A DNA stretch of 38,674 bases from Propionispora vibrioides (GCF_900110485.1 NZ_FODY01000033.1:1-38674); one strand, 5' to 3'; counted from the first letter of the stretch, positions 16,617-24,775 are shown. The notes: generated by a model not told the origin, from the letters alone. Numbers and translations: made by a program.

Positions 16617-17747
16617 TTGATTAATAAGATTTTACGTTCCATTATTACTTTGTTGGCAGTTATCGGTGGTTTTGTAGTAAGCAGTCATTTGGTTCCACTG
16701 TTATCGGAGGTATTAGGAGAGGATCTTTTGCATAATACGGTGGCGGATATTGCTGTGGCCACTATTGTTTCCCTGATTGTAGGCGGAGTGATCTTTGGTA
16801 TAATCGGCTACTTGGTGGCTCCTTATTTTATCAGGTATCTATGGAGGATCATTGATTGGGTGGAAGCCAGACTCAATAAAATGCCGGTATACGATGTACT
16901 GGCCGGTTCCATAGGTATGGCTATCGGACTTATACTATCTAATTTATTGGGGTCTGCTTTTCTTCATATTCCGTATGTCGGAAGTTATGTTCCCGGAATA
17001 CTCAGTATTATATTGGGGTATCTCGGTATTAATATTGCCATTCGCAAGCGGAGTGAGTTTGTTACGCTGCTGGAAGCGATCCCTTGGATAGGTAGGGACA
17101 AGGATAAGGGAAAAGACAAGGATAAGGACAAGGCGCCGCCACAGTACAAAATATTGGATACCAGCGTCATTATTGACGGCCGTATCGCCGATATCTGTCA
17201 AAGCGGTTTTATCGAAGGAACCTTGCTGATTCCCAGCTTTGTGCTGGAGGAGCTGCAGCACATTGCCGATTCCTCCGACTTGCTAAAACGCAACCGGGGG
17301 CGACGCGGCCTGGATATTTTAAATCGTATCCAGAAAGAACTGGGCATGTATGTGCAGATCAGCAACCGTGATTTTGAGGACATCGCCGAGGTGGATTCAA
17401 AACTGGTGAAGCTGGCTCAGGTGCTGCAGGGCAAAATTATCACTAATGATTACAATTTGAATAAGGTTGCCGAAATACAGGGTGTTTCCGTACTGAATAT
17501 TAACGAACTTTCCAATGCGGTCAAGCCGGTCGTATTGCCAGGGGAAGAAATGGTGGTCCATGTCGTCAAGGACGGCAAGGAATTTGGCCAAGGCGTCGCC
17601 TATCTGGATGACGGCACGATGATTGTTGTCGACGGCGGCAAGAAGCATATGGGAGAAACCATTGGCGTCATGGTCACTTCCGTGCTGCAGACGGCGGCGG
17701 GAAGAATGATTTTTGCCAAACCTAAGTTGATTGAGCGTGGTGCGTAA
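16617..17747 (+). CDS. yacL: YacL-like membrane PIN-TRAM protein
   Basis: 376 residues. Four or so transmembrane helices fill residues 1-145. A very charged linker follows, built of repeated Asp-Lys and Gly-Lys pairs (around 160-175). The PIN nuclease domain has KILDTSVIIDGRIADI near 180, with acidic residues in VLEEL and NDYNLNKVAE that would form the metal site. A TRAM RNA-binding domain lies at ~305-370. It may be a membrane-tethered RNase, but activity is not established for the family. Start is TTG 16617 with GGAAGGAGGT seven bases upstream. It precedes ispD as in Bacillus. Confidence 0.9.
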   Translation: MINKILRSIITLLAVIGGFVVSSHLVPLLSEVLGEDLLHNTVADIAVATIVSLIVGGVIFGIIGYLVAPYFIRYLWRIIDWVEARLNKMPVYDVLAGSIGMAIGLILSNLLGSAFLHIPYVGSYVPGILSIILGYLGINIAIRKRSEFVTLLEAIPWIGRDKDKGKDKDKDKAPPQYKILDTSVIIDGRIADICQSGFIEGTLLIPSFVLEELQHIADSSDLLKRNRGRRGLDILNRIQKELGMYVQISNRDFEDIAEVDSKLVKLAQVLQGKIITNDYNLNKVAEIQGVSVLNINELSNAVKPVVLPGEEMVVHVVKDGKEFGQGVAYLDDGTMIVVDGGKKHMGETIGVMVTSVLQTAAGRMIFAKPKLIERGA

Positions 17748-17777
17748 AGCAGCATAAATGGATAGATTATCCGGTAG

Positions 17778-17822
17778 AATGCCTTTTAGTTTGTTGTGTT
17801 AAGCAAATTAAAAGGCATTTTT
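17778..17822 (+). terminator. terminator after yacL
   Basis: Long 16-bp stem (17778-17793 with 17804-17819, one mismatch) followed by T. Confidence 0.85.
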
Positions 17823-17831
17823 ACTATATCA

Positions 17832-17860
17832 TTGTTTTAACGGGATTGCTGTGCTATTAT
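17832..17860 (+). promoter_or_regulatory. likely promoter of ispD copy 1
   Basis: TTGTTT (17832-17837), 17 bases, TATTAT (17855-17860), directly after the yacL terminator. It leaves a ~160-base leader in which I recognise nothing. Confidence 0.5.
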
Positions 17861-18022
17861 GTTAAAGATGGTCCAAAACAGCAGGATTTAACAAAACTAT
17901 GTTGAAGTTAGTACGATGTACCTTACGCCAGAATAAAATAGGGGCATTATTAAGCGGATACGCTCTTCGCACGGTTGTAAGAATTTAGCTAATAGCCAAG
18001 TTTGGAAAGGATGATATTTTTA

Positions 18023-18772
18023 GTGGTTACGGTAATTTTACCTGCTGCCGGTCAAGGCAAACGAATGAACCATGTGACGAATAAAGTGTTCATTCCTTTG
18101 CTGAATCGTCCGGTGCTGATTCACAGCGTGCTGGCGTTTTCAGCTTGTCCCGAAGTCGATAATCTGGTGATAGCGGCAGCCCGGTCGGAAATCGCTTTTG
18201 TCGAAAAGATGCTGTCCGGTGTTGCTGGAATAAAACCTTGGAAAGTGGTTGCCGGCGGCAGTGAACGGCAATATTCTATTGCCAATGCCCTGGCGGTGAT
18301 CCCGGATACAGTGGAAGTCATTCTAGTGCATGATGCGGCCAGACCGCTCATAAAACCCAGAATGATCAGCCAAATGATTGCGGCTGCCAGAGAATTTAAA
18401 GCAGCGGGACTGGCGGTCCCGTTAAAAGATACAGTAAAGAAAGTAGATGAAGACTGTTTTGTCACCGAGACTCCGGCTCGCCGGAGCATGTGGATCATGC
18501 AGACACCACAGGCTTTTGACGCAGCTATTTTGCGTCAGGCTTATATCCACGCGGCCCAAGATGGATTTCTCGGTACCGATGATGCTTCACTGGTGGAGCG
18601 CCTGGGAATCCGGGTTAAGCTGGTGGAGGGAAGCTATAGCAATGTCAAGATAACGACACCGGAAGACATCATTATCGCCGAGGCGTTGATGAAGAAACGA
18701 TACGGCTATGAAATGCTGCGTTTCGGGGTAGACTATGAAGAGAACCGGGTTGTGGAGGGAAACTTTAAGTGA
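18023..18772 (+). CDS. ispD: IspD copy 1 with a vestigial IspF start
   Basis: 249 residues. IspD joins CTP and methylerythritol phosphate in the MEP isoprenoid pathway. The CTP-binding loop LPAAGQGKRM (6-15), the DAARP motif near 105 and the late MQTPQAF segment near 160 are intact, so activity is plausible. Residues 231-249 (MLRFGVDYEENRVVEGNFK) match the first residues of IspF in the next gene, but the Asp and His zinc ligands (DVH) are changed and the frame ends. The gene is thus a shortened copy of ispDF. GTG 18023 follows AAAGGATG; the second copy has the same start context. A terminator separates the copies. Confidence 0.88.
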   Translation: MVTVILPAAGQGKRMNHVTNKVFIPLLNRPVLIHSVLAFSACPEVDNLVIAAARSEIAFVEKMLSGVAGIKPWKVVAGGSERQYSIANALAVIPDTVEVILVHDAARPLIKPRMISQMIAAAREFKAAGLAVPLKDTVKKVDEDCFVTETPARRSMWIMQTPQAFDAAILRQAYIHAAQDGFLGTDDASLVERLGIRVKLVEGSYSNVKITTPEDIIIAEALMKKRYGYEMLRFGVDYEENRVVEGNFK

Positions 18773-18838
18773 TACTATGTTGGCTTATTTAATATAATAC
18801 TAAGTAAGCTGGTATTACATAGATTGATTGGTACATGT

Positions 18839-18867
18839 AAGCTGTGCGTGACACAGCTTGTTTTTTT
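18839..18867 (+). terminator. terminator between the two ispD copies
   Basis: Perfect 8-bp stem (18839-18846 with 18852-18859) with a five-base loop and seven T. Confidence 0.85.
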
Positions 18868-18965
18868 GGCAGCGGCGGCCGGTCTGGCCGCATATTCCCG
18901 AACCCTGAGGACAGGGAAAAGGCCGGGAAACCGGACAGTATTGTGACGGGAAGGATGATGCGCTG

Positions 18966-20156
18966 GTGGTTACGGTAATTTTGCCTGCTGCAGGACAGGG
19001 CAAACGGATGAACCAGGTAACGAACAAGGTGCTGCTGCCTTTGTTGGGCCGCCCGGTACTTGTCCATACGGTCCTGGCAGTTTCTGCTTGTCCTGAGGTA
19101 GACAATATAGTGATTGCCGCTGCGCCGCAAGAAGTAGGTCTCGTACATTGCCTGTTGGCCGGTCTGGAGGGAGTAAAACCCTGGCAGGTTGTGGCCGGCG
19201 GGACGGAGCGTCAGTATTCTATCGCCAATGCGCTGACGGTGATTCCTCAGACAGTAGGTATCATTCTGGTCCATGATGCGGCCAGGCCGCTTATCCGTCC
19301 GGACATGATCAGCCGGATGATTGCTGCTGCCCGTGAATTCAGTGCCGCCGGTCTGGCTGTGCCGCTCAAAGATACGATCAAACGGGTTGATAGTAACGGT
19401 TTTGTCGTAGAGACACCACCACGCAGCACCATGTGGATTATGCAGACACCGCAGGCTTTTACGGCTGACATATTGCGGGCTGCCTACCGGCAGGCAACCC
19501 AGGACGGATTTCTCGGCACCGATGATGCCTCGCTGGTGGAACGGCTTGGCGTACGGGTTAAACTGATTGAAGGTTGCTACAGCAATGTCAAGCTTACGAC
19601 GCAGGAGGACATTGTCACGGTGGAAGCGTTAATGAGAAAGGATTGTGAAGATATGCTACGGTTTGGAATGGGTTATGATGTGCACCGGCTGGTGGAAGGT
19701 CGCAAGTTGATTCTGGGCGGGGTAGAGGTGCCTCATACTTATGGCTTGGACGGTCATTCCGACGCAGACGTATTGCTGCACGCCATCAAAGACGCCCTGT
19801 TGGGGGCGGCTGCCCTGGGTGATATCGGCAGGCATTTTCCCGACAGTGATCCCCGGTATAAGGGAATATCGAGTTTGATTTTATTGGGCAAAGTAAGAGA
19901 TATCATTGCCGCCAAAGGATATCAGGTGAACAATATTGACGCGACGATTGTCGCCGAGAAGCCCAAACTGGCGCCATATATTGAACGAATGAACGCCAAT
20001 ATAGCGGCTGAACTGGAGATTGCCGTAGACATGGTCAACGTAAAGGCGACCACCACGGAGGGGCTGGGCTTTGCCGGCAAAAAGGAAGGCATTGCGGCCT
20101 ATGCAGTTGCTTCTATAGTGAAGAATACGATAGCCGATGATCAAGCCGTGCTTTAA
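18966..20156 (+). CDS. ispDF: bifunctional IspD-IspF enzyme of the MEP pathway
   Basis: 396 residues. Residues 1-~229 are IspD (LPAAGQGKRM loop, VHDAARP, MQTPQAF). Residues ~230-390 are IspF, the zinc enzyme that cyclises CDP-methylerythritol phosphate. Its metal ligands are present (GYDVHRL near 235, LDGHSDADVLLHA near 262), as are GDIGRHFPD and the C-terminal TTTEGLGF. Fusion of D and F is known in several bacterial groups. GTG 18966 has AAGGATG upstream, as in copy 1. The two IspD parts are close paralogues over their whole length. No promoter was recognised in the ~100 bases after the intervening terminator. Confidence 0.93.
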   Translation: MVTVILPAAGQGKRMNQVTNKVLLPLLGRPVLVHTVLAVSACPEVDNIVIAAAPQEVGLVHCLLAGLEGVKPWQVVAGGTERQYSIANALTVIPQTVGIILVHDAARPLIRPDMISRMIAAAREFSAAGLAVPLKDTIKRVDSNGFVVETPPRSTMWIMQTPQAFTADILRAAYRQATQDGFLGTDDASLVERLGVRVKLIEGCYSNVKLTTQEDIVTVEALMRKDCEDMLRFGMGYDVHRLVEGRKLILGGVEVPHTYGLDGHSDADVLLHAIKDALLGAAALGDIGRHFPDSDPRYKGISSLILLGKVRDIIAAKGYQVNNIDATIVAEKPKLAPYIERMNANIAAELEIAVDMVNVKATTTEGLGFAGKKEGIAAYAVASIVKNTIADDQAVL

Positions 20157-20165
20157 ATAGATACG

Positions 20166-20209
20166 GCAGCAAAAAGGGGCGCAAGTGATGGGAGCGCTTT
20201 TTTTGCTGC
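20166..20209 (+). terminator. terminator after ispDF
   Basis: Stem of about 10 bp or more (20166-20175 with ~20199-20209) plus an inner GCGC stem, with a T run inside the right arm. Confidence 0.6.
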
Positions 20210-20227
20210 GAAAATGATAAATTTACT

Positions 20228-20279
20228 AAAAAAAGTCTTCTGCCGATGTCCGAACGGACTTGGCAGAAGACTTTTTTTT
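20228..20279. terminator. bidirectional terminator between ispDF and glnB
   Basis: Perfect ~17-bp stem (20228-20244 with 20262-20278) with A and T runs on both sides. It can serve ispDF on the plus strand and glnB-amtB on the minus strand. Confidence 0.85.
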
Positions 20280-20291
20280 AGAACAGGCTGT

Positions 20292-20648
20292 TTATTTCGG
20301 ATCAATAATGGCGATATCGCCTTCTTCGCCGGTACGGATGCGAACGGCGTTTTCGATCGGATAAACGAAGATTTTTCCGTCACCCAGGTTACCGGTATGG
20401 CAGGATCTTTTTGCCGCTTCCAGCACCTTCTCGACAGGTACTTCACAAACAACTGTTTCGACTTTGACTTTTGGCACCAGGTTAACGGTGACTTCCTTGC
20501 CACGGTATACTTCTTTATGTCCCTTGGACAACCCGCAACCGTACACCTGGGTTACCGTCATGCCGGCAACGCCGATGGCGTTGAGAGCTTCTTTCAGTTC
20601 TTCCAGCTTCTCAGGACGGGTAATGATATCTATTTTGGTTATTTTCAT
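20292..20648 (-). CDS. glnB: P-II nitrogen signal protein (GlnB/GlnK type)
   Basis: 118 residues. P-II trimers sense ADP/ATP and 2-oxoglutarate and block AmtB or tune other targets. The N-terminus (KITKIDIITRPEKLEEL) and GMTVTQV are typical, and the T-loop lies at ~38-56. The C-terminal GDGKIFVYPIENAVRIRTGEEG is the second nucleotide-binding part. At the site of E. coli Tyr51, which is uridylylated, this protein has Val53. Uridylylation there is therefore impossible, which is common in Firmicutes. It lies 31 bases after amtB, so the pair is an operon in the usual order, with ATG 20648 after AGGAGG. Confidence 0.93.
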   Translation of the reverse strand: MKITKIDIITRPEKLEELKEALNAIGVAGMTVTQVYGCGLSKGHKEVYRGKEVTVNLVPKVKVETVVCEVPVEKVLEAAKRSCHTGNLGDGKIFVYPIENAVRIRTGEEGDIAIIDPK

Positions 20649-20679
20649 AGGATTTCCTCCTCAGGATTCAAATTAACGG

Positions 20680-22095
20680 CTACTTGGATGGAGCTAGTGA
20701 GGTCTTTACTGCCGGTTCGGATACGATAGATGCCTGCAGGCCGATGGGAGAGCCGCTGACCAAATCCTGGTAAGCATAGCCTCTTTCACCGTGCTCGGTG
20801 ACATCGAGACCTTCGATTTCCTGAGCTTCATCAGCCCGTAGTTTTAAGAAGACGCCCAGGACTTTCAAGATGATGAAAGTCATCACTGCGGCAAATACCC
20901 AACTTACCAGTACGCCGATAAGCTGCGTGGTCAATTGGTCGGGATTGCCATAGAACAGTCCGTCAGCACCGGCGGAATTGACTGCCTTGGAAGCGAACAA
21001 GCCTGTTGCAAGTGCACCCCAGGTGCCGCCTAAACCATGAACCCCAAAAGCGTCTAAGGCATCATCGTAACCAACTTTTGCTTTCAGGACAGCAACAGCC
21101 AGGAAGCAGAGGGCGCCACCAACTAAACCGATGGCAATCGCTGCCAGGGGAGTTACGAAACCTGCAGCCGGGGTAATTGCTACCAGACCGGCTACGCAAC
21201 CGCTGGCTGCGCCTAAGATGGTCGGCTTACCATGATACAGCCATTCAGTTACAACCCAGGACACGGTGGCAGCAGCGGCTGCAATATGAGTAGTGACAAA
21301 AGCGCTGGCTGCAAGGCCGTTAGCACCTAAAGCACTGCCTGCATTGAACCCGAACCAGCCAAACCAGAGCAGTGAAGCGCCGATAACCGTCATCGGCAGG
21401 TGATGGGGCAGCATAACTTCAGAACCATAACCGCGGCGTTTGCCGATAACCAAAGCAACGACAAGGCCGGATACACCGGAGAGAATATGGACGACAGTAC
21501 CGCCGGCGAAGTCGAGGACCCCTAAATCACGCATCCAGCCGCCGACACCCCAGACCCAGTGAGCAACAGGAGCGTATACGATGGTAGCCCAGATTAGAGA
21601 GAATACAGCAAAAGCGGTAAATTTCATACGTTCGGCGAAGGCACCGGTAATCAGGGCGGCAGTAATAACGGCGAACATACCCTGGAAAGTCATAAAGGCA
21701 AAATGAGGAATGGTTGCGGCATAATCAGGATTCGGATCTTGGCCGACCCCGGCTAAACCAAGCCAGTCTAACCCGCCAATAAAGTGATTGATGTCGGGAC
21801 CGAAGGCCAGAGTATAGCCCCAAAGTGCCCACTGCACAGAAATAAGTCCAAGAATGAAGAAGCTCTGCATAATAGTGCTTAATACGTTTTTGGTTCTTAC
21901 CATACCACCGTAGAATAGAGCTAAGCCAGGCGTCATCAACATAACAAGGGCGGCACTTACCAATACAAACGCGGTATCACCGGTATCAATGGTAGGAGTA
22001 GCCGCTGCGTTGGCTGCTTCGTCAGCAAATGCGGCCGGCAGCCAAGCCAGCATCATAAATAACGTGAGTCCCAATGTGTTCCATAGTCTTTTCAT
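20680..22095 (-). CDS. amtB: AmtB ammonium transporter
   Basis: 471 residues. A cleavable signal peptide (residues 1-24, ending AFADE) is followed by eleven transmembrane helices. Hallmarks: LALFYGGMVRTKN near 63-75, the AHWVWG segment near 190, GGTVVHI with the first pore His near 210, and the second pore His in DAFGVHGLGG near 345. It conducts ammonia into the cell. I start at ATG 22095, preceded by AGAAGG; a 39-residue in-frame extension to 22212 runs into the leader and is not protein-like. The leader has a promoter and antitermination-like structure, and a palindromic repeat lies between leader and start. Confidence 0.95.
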   Translation of the reverse strand: MKRLWNTLGLTLFMMLAWLPAAFADEAANAAATPTIDTGDTAFVLVSAALVMLMTPGLALFYGGMVRTKNVLSTIMQSFFILGLISVQWALWGYTLAFGPDINHFIGGLDWLGLAGVGQDPNPDYAATIPHFAFMTFQGMFAVITAALITGAFAERMKFTAFAVFSLIWATIVYAPVAHWVWGVGGWMRDLGVLDFAGGTVVHILSGVSGLVVALVIGKRRGYGSEVMLPHHLPMTVIGASLLWFGWFGFNAGSALGANGLAASAFVTTHIAAAAATVSWVVTEWLYHGKPTILGAASGCVAGLVAITPAAGFVTPLAAIAIGLVGGALCFLAVAVLKAKVGYDDALDAFGVHGLGGTWGALATGLFASKAVNSAGADGLFYGNPDQLTTQLIGVLVSWVFAAVMTFIILKVLGVFLKLRADEAQEIEGLDVTEHGERGYAYQDLVSGSPIGLQASIVSEPAVKTSLAPSK

Positions 22096-22149
22096 GGTTA
22101 CAACCTTCTTTCCTTTAAAATTAAAATTGAATGAACATAAGCAATAATT

Positions 22150-22243
22150 CCAGGTGCTCCCCAACTTGGAAACGGGAAGATGGTAACGAGGCAAAATTTT
22201 GACCGTCAGCAATTTCTGCTTTCAAGGTTGGTAGAGCACCAGG
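22150..22243. repeat. palindromic repeat upstream of amtB
   Basis: Arms about 20 bases long (near 22151-22171 and 22222-22243) are imperfect reverse complements. The centre (TTTTGACCGTCAGCAA) recurs at 34986-35001, with similar arms. The unit lies in the amtB mRNA leader, so it will be transcribed. Confidence 0.65.
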
Positions 22244-22280
22244 TAACGGATGAGAAAACAATTCGCCTCCTCCTTTGCGG

Positions 22281-22380
22281 AAATAAAAAAAGTCCTAAGG
22301 AAAAAAATCTTCCTTAGGACGTCATTGTCCGCTTGAAAATAAAAACACCTTCGCTTATTAGCGAAGGCGCCATTGCCTTT
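22281..22380 (-). promoter_or_regulatory. ANTAR-type antitermination leader of amtB-glnB
   Basis: Read on the minus strand. P1: AAGGC-loop-GCCTT at 22379-22364 with hexaloop AATGGC. P2: GGAC-loop-GTCC at 22330-22317 with hexaloop AATGAC. Both loops have A1 and G4, as recognised by ANTAR antiterminators of the EutV/NasR kind. P1 overlaps a first hairpin (22367-22348) with a T-rich tail. P2 overlaps a perfect 10-bp terminator (22320-22292) with a T tail (22291-22281). Formation of P1/P2 would prevent the terminators. No ANTAR gene is in the window. Confidence 0.7.
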
Positions 22381-22398
22381 GTTTTAGATTATGTATGT

Positions 22399-22427
22399 AT
22401 AATAGCAAAGTTTTAGGGCGCTGTCAA
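22399..22427 (-). promoter_or_regulatory. sigma-A promoter of amtB-glnB
   Basis: Minus strand TTGACA (22427-22422), 17 bases, TATTAT (22404-22399). A start near 22392 puts the complete leader in the transcript. Confidence 0.85.
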
Positions 22428-22620
22428 TAATAAAATAGGTTTAATTTATTTGGAATATAGTAGAAGATGAGGAAAATAATTGCTGACCAATAGAAAACTG
22501 TTACGGCGGCAATAGGTTGATAGAGAAAATAATTTAATTTGTGGCTGTATTTATAAATTCCACCACTGCTGGATACAATACATAGTAATAAAAGCTGTAC
22601 ACCATAAAGGAGGGGCAGTC
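22428..22620. other. non-coding gap before the small secreted protein
   Basis: AT-rich, with no gene. It holds the RBS (AAAGGAGGGG, about 22607-22616) of the next gene. No clear promoter for that gene was found. Confidence 0.5.
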
Positions 22621-22890
22621 ATGAGGAAAAAGATAGCCATGATCATGCTGTTGATGCTGCTTGCCTTTCCCGGTCAAGCCATGGCAGCGGGTTTTAACTT
22701 CGATATTCATCTGTCAAGAACGGAAGACGGTACTGCTTATACCGAGATTTTATACAATAACCGCGTGCTTTGGAAGATCTCGCTGCTGACCGACGGAGCT
22801 CGGCCGGCAGCCAGTATAGGCGAGGATGATGGAATCATCATTGCGCCGGACCTGGAAAACGGAATGTTTGTCTTACGGATATGCAAATAA
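22621..22890 (+). CDS. small exported protein of unknown function
   Basis: 89 residues. Residues 1-22 are a good signal peptide (MRKKIAMIMLLMLLAF... AMA), and a short mature domain of about 67 residues follows. It has alternating beta-like stretches (FNFDIHLSRTEDGTAYTEIL, VLWKISLL) and one Cys near the end. AAAGGAGGGG five to fourteen bases upstream is strong support that it is translated. No family recognised. It stands alone between the amtB leader and gltX, and its stop codon lies in a perfect palindrome that should end transcription. Confidence 0.75.
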   Translation: MRKKIAMIMLLMLLAFPGQAMAAGFNFDIHLSRTEDGTAYTEILYNNRVLWKISLLTDGARPAASIGEDDGIIIAPDLENGMFVLRICK

Positions 22891-22940
22891 CATGCAAAAA
22901 ATAAAAAGCGCCTAGCGCTTTTTATTTTTTGCATGTTATT
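22886..22940. terminator. perfect palindrome, 26-bp arms, probable bidirectional terminator
   Basis: 22886-22911 is the exact reverse complement of 22915-22940, with a three-base loop. A6-T-A5-type blocks give T-rich ends on both strands. It starts in the last codons of the preceding gene and includes its TAA. Confidence 0.85.
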
Positions 22941-23107
22941 GGATAATCTGCTACAATTAAATTTTGTAAGGTACAGCTTGTACGACACATGTGATGTGTG
23001 CAAGGACCGTCTGTCATGATGCATTGCTGTAAGGTATACCTATTATAGTAAGGTCGGGGAAGACGTTCATTGTTCAAGATAGAAATTATGGGTTGGAGGT
23101 AGTGTGA

Positions 23108-24577
23108 ATGATGTTGAAGGAACCAATTAGGGTACGGTTTGCGCCAAGTCCCACCGGACCGTTTCATATTGGCGGTGCCCGTTCTGCCTTATTCAATTGG
23201 CTGTTAGCCAAGAAACAGGGCGGTACATTAATACTCAGGATTGAGGATACCGATCGGGAGCGTTCCACCAAGGAGTCGGAGGAGAATATTAAGGAAGCTT
23301 TACGCTGGCTGGGTATGGACTGGGATGAAGGCATTGATGTGGGCGGCGAATATGGCCCTTACCGCCAGACTGAACGTTTGGAGATTTATCGTCAATATAC
23401 CGAAAAACTGCTGGCTGAGGGGTTGGCTTACCATTGCTACTGTACGGACGAGGAGTTGGAAGCCGAACGGCAAAACCAACTGCAACGGGGGGAAACTCCG
23501 TTATATTCCGGCCGTTGCTGCCATTTGAGCACCGCTGAGCGGGACGCTTTTGAACAAGAAGGCCGTAAGCCCACTGTCCGTTTCCGGGTGCCGGAAAATA
23601 AGCAAATTGTTTTTACCGACCTGGTTCGCGGTACAGTGTCGTTTGAATCCAATGGGGTCGGCGACTATGTCATTGTAAAATCAGATGGTATCCCTGTCTA
23701 TAATTATGCGGTTGTGATGGATGATGCCCTAATGCAGATAACGCATGTCATCCGGGCAGAGGAACATCTTTCTAATACACCACGGCAAATTCTTCTCTAT
23801 GAAGCGCTCGGCTTCCCCGTTCCGGCCTTCGGCCATATTTCCCTGATTCTGGGCAAGGACCGCACGAAAATGAGTAAGCGGCATGGGGCTACTTCGGTGG
23901 AACAGTACCGTAAGCTGGGATATTTGCCGGAAGCATTAGTCAACTTCTTGGCTCTCTTAGGCTGGGCACCTGTCGGTGAACAGGAAATCTTTAGCCTGGA
24001 TGAATTGATTGAACAGTTTTCCATCGACCGGGTCGCCAAAAATCCGGCGGTGTTTGATGTGGACAAATTAAACTGGATTAATGCGCAATACATCAAAAAA
24101 TCCAGTCCGGAGCGGATTGCCGAACTGGCTCTGCCTCATTTAATTGAAGCGGGCTACGTAAAAGAGGACGAATTAACTGAAGAAAAGCGGGCCTGGATCG
24201 TGCAGTTCGTAGCGGCTATTCAGGAGCATCTCAGCTATGCCGCCCAAGTGCTCGAGCATGCCGACATATTCTTTCATGATGAGTTTACCTTTGAAAACCA
24301 GGAAGCGGAGGCCGTGCTGAAAGAAGAAGAGATTCCCGCTGTGCTGGACAAGTTTCAGGAAAGACTGAGCGCACTGGAGGCTGTTGATGCAGCCGCTGTG
24401 CAGGCTTTACTGAAGGGGCTGGTAAAAGAACTGAAGCTGCCCGGGAAAAAGGTATATATGCCCATCCGTATTGCCCTCACGGGGAAAATGCATGGACCTG
24501 AGCTGCCCCATTTCATACCGGTTATTGGTAAGGAAAGAGCCTTGCGCCGCCTGTCCGCTTCCCGGTCTAAAATCTGA
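23108..24577 (+). CDS. gltX: glutamyl-tRNA synthetase
   Basis: 489 residues, class I synthetase charging tRNA-Glu (and possibly tRNA-Gln, with GatCAB). The HIGH-type motif is FAPSPTGPFHIGGAR (residues 11-25) and the KMSKS-type motif is KMSKRHG near 254-260. The RIEDTDRERS motif follows the first. A C-x-C and downstream Cys in the YHCYCTDEE region (~107-115) resemble the zinc-binding insert. Length is normal. RBS GGAGG lies ten bases before ATG 23108. The gene order gltX-cysE-cysS is typical of Firmicutes. Confidence 0.96.
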   Translation: MMLKEPIRVRFAPSPTGPFHIGGARSALFNWLLAKKQGGTLILRIEDTDRERSTKESEENIKEALRWLGMDWDEGIDVGGEYGPYRQTERLEIYRQYTEKLLAEGLAYHCYCTDEELEAERQNQLQRGETPLYSGRCCHLSTAERDAFEQEGRKPTVRFRVPENKQIVFTDLVRGTVSFESNGVGDYVIVKSDGIPVYNYAVVMDDALMQITHVIRAEEHLSNTPRQILLYEALGFPVPAFGHISLILGKDRTKMSKRHGATSVEQYRKLGYLPEALVNFLALLGWAPVGEQEIFSLDELIEQFSIDRVAKNPAVFDVDKLNWINAQYIKKSSPERIAELALPHLIEAGYVKEDELTEEKRAWIVQFVAAIQEHLSYAAQVLEHADIFFHDEFTFENQEAEAVLKEEEIPAVLDKFQERLSALEAVDAAAVQALLKGLVKELKLPGKKVYMPIRIALTGKMHGPELPHFIPVIGKERALRRLSASRSKI

Positions 24578-24615
24578 TTGACACCCCAGAGGCGGATGAG
24601 TATAATTTAATCACG

Positions 24616-24775
24616 GGAGTTCGCCAGGGCTAAAGCCGTAGAATAAATGGCGTGAGAGTTTTCGTTCGGTTTGGCGGAGGAGCCGCGCATATCGTACATA
24701 TGTAAGGTGACGACAACGAAACAGGACGGAAAATATCGCGTCAGGAATACTATGGATTTAGCCCTGGTGAACTCC
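24616..24775. repeat. 160-bp element with 22-base terminal inverted repeats
   Basis: 24616-24637 pairs with 24754-24775 with two mismatches. The interior carries repeat core B (24673-24722). No transposase. Its size and inverted ends resemble a MITE, but no target-site duplication is evident. It lies between gltX and the T-box leader. Confidence 0.65.

Noticed and set aside
20214-20729. Plus-strand frame of 171 codons over glnB
   Set aside because: Antisense to the P-II gene and starts inside the terminator hairpin.
22096-22212. N-terminal extension of AmtB
   Set aside because: The extra codons fall in the leader repeat; the signal peptide begins at 22095 with an RBS before it.
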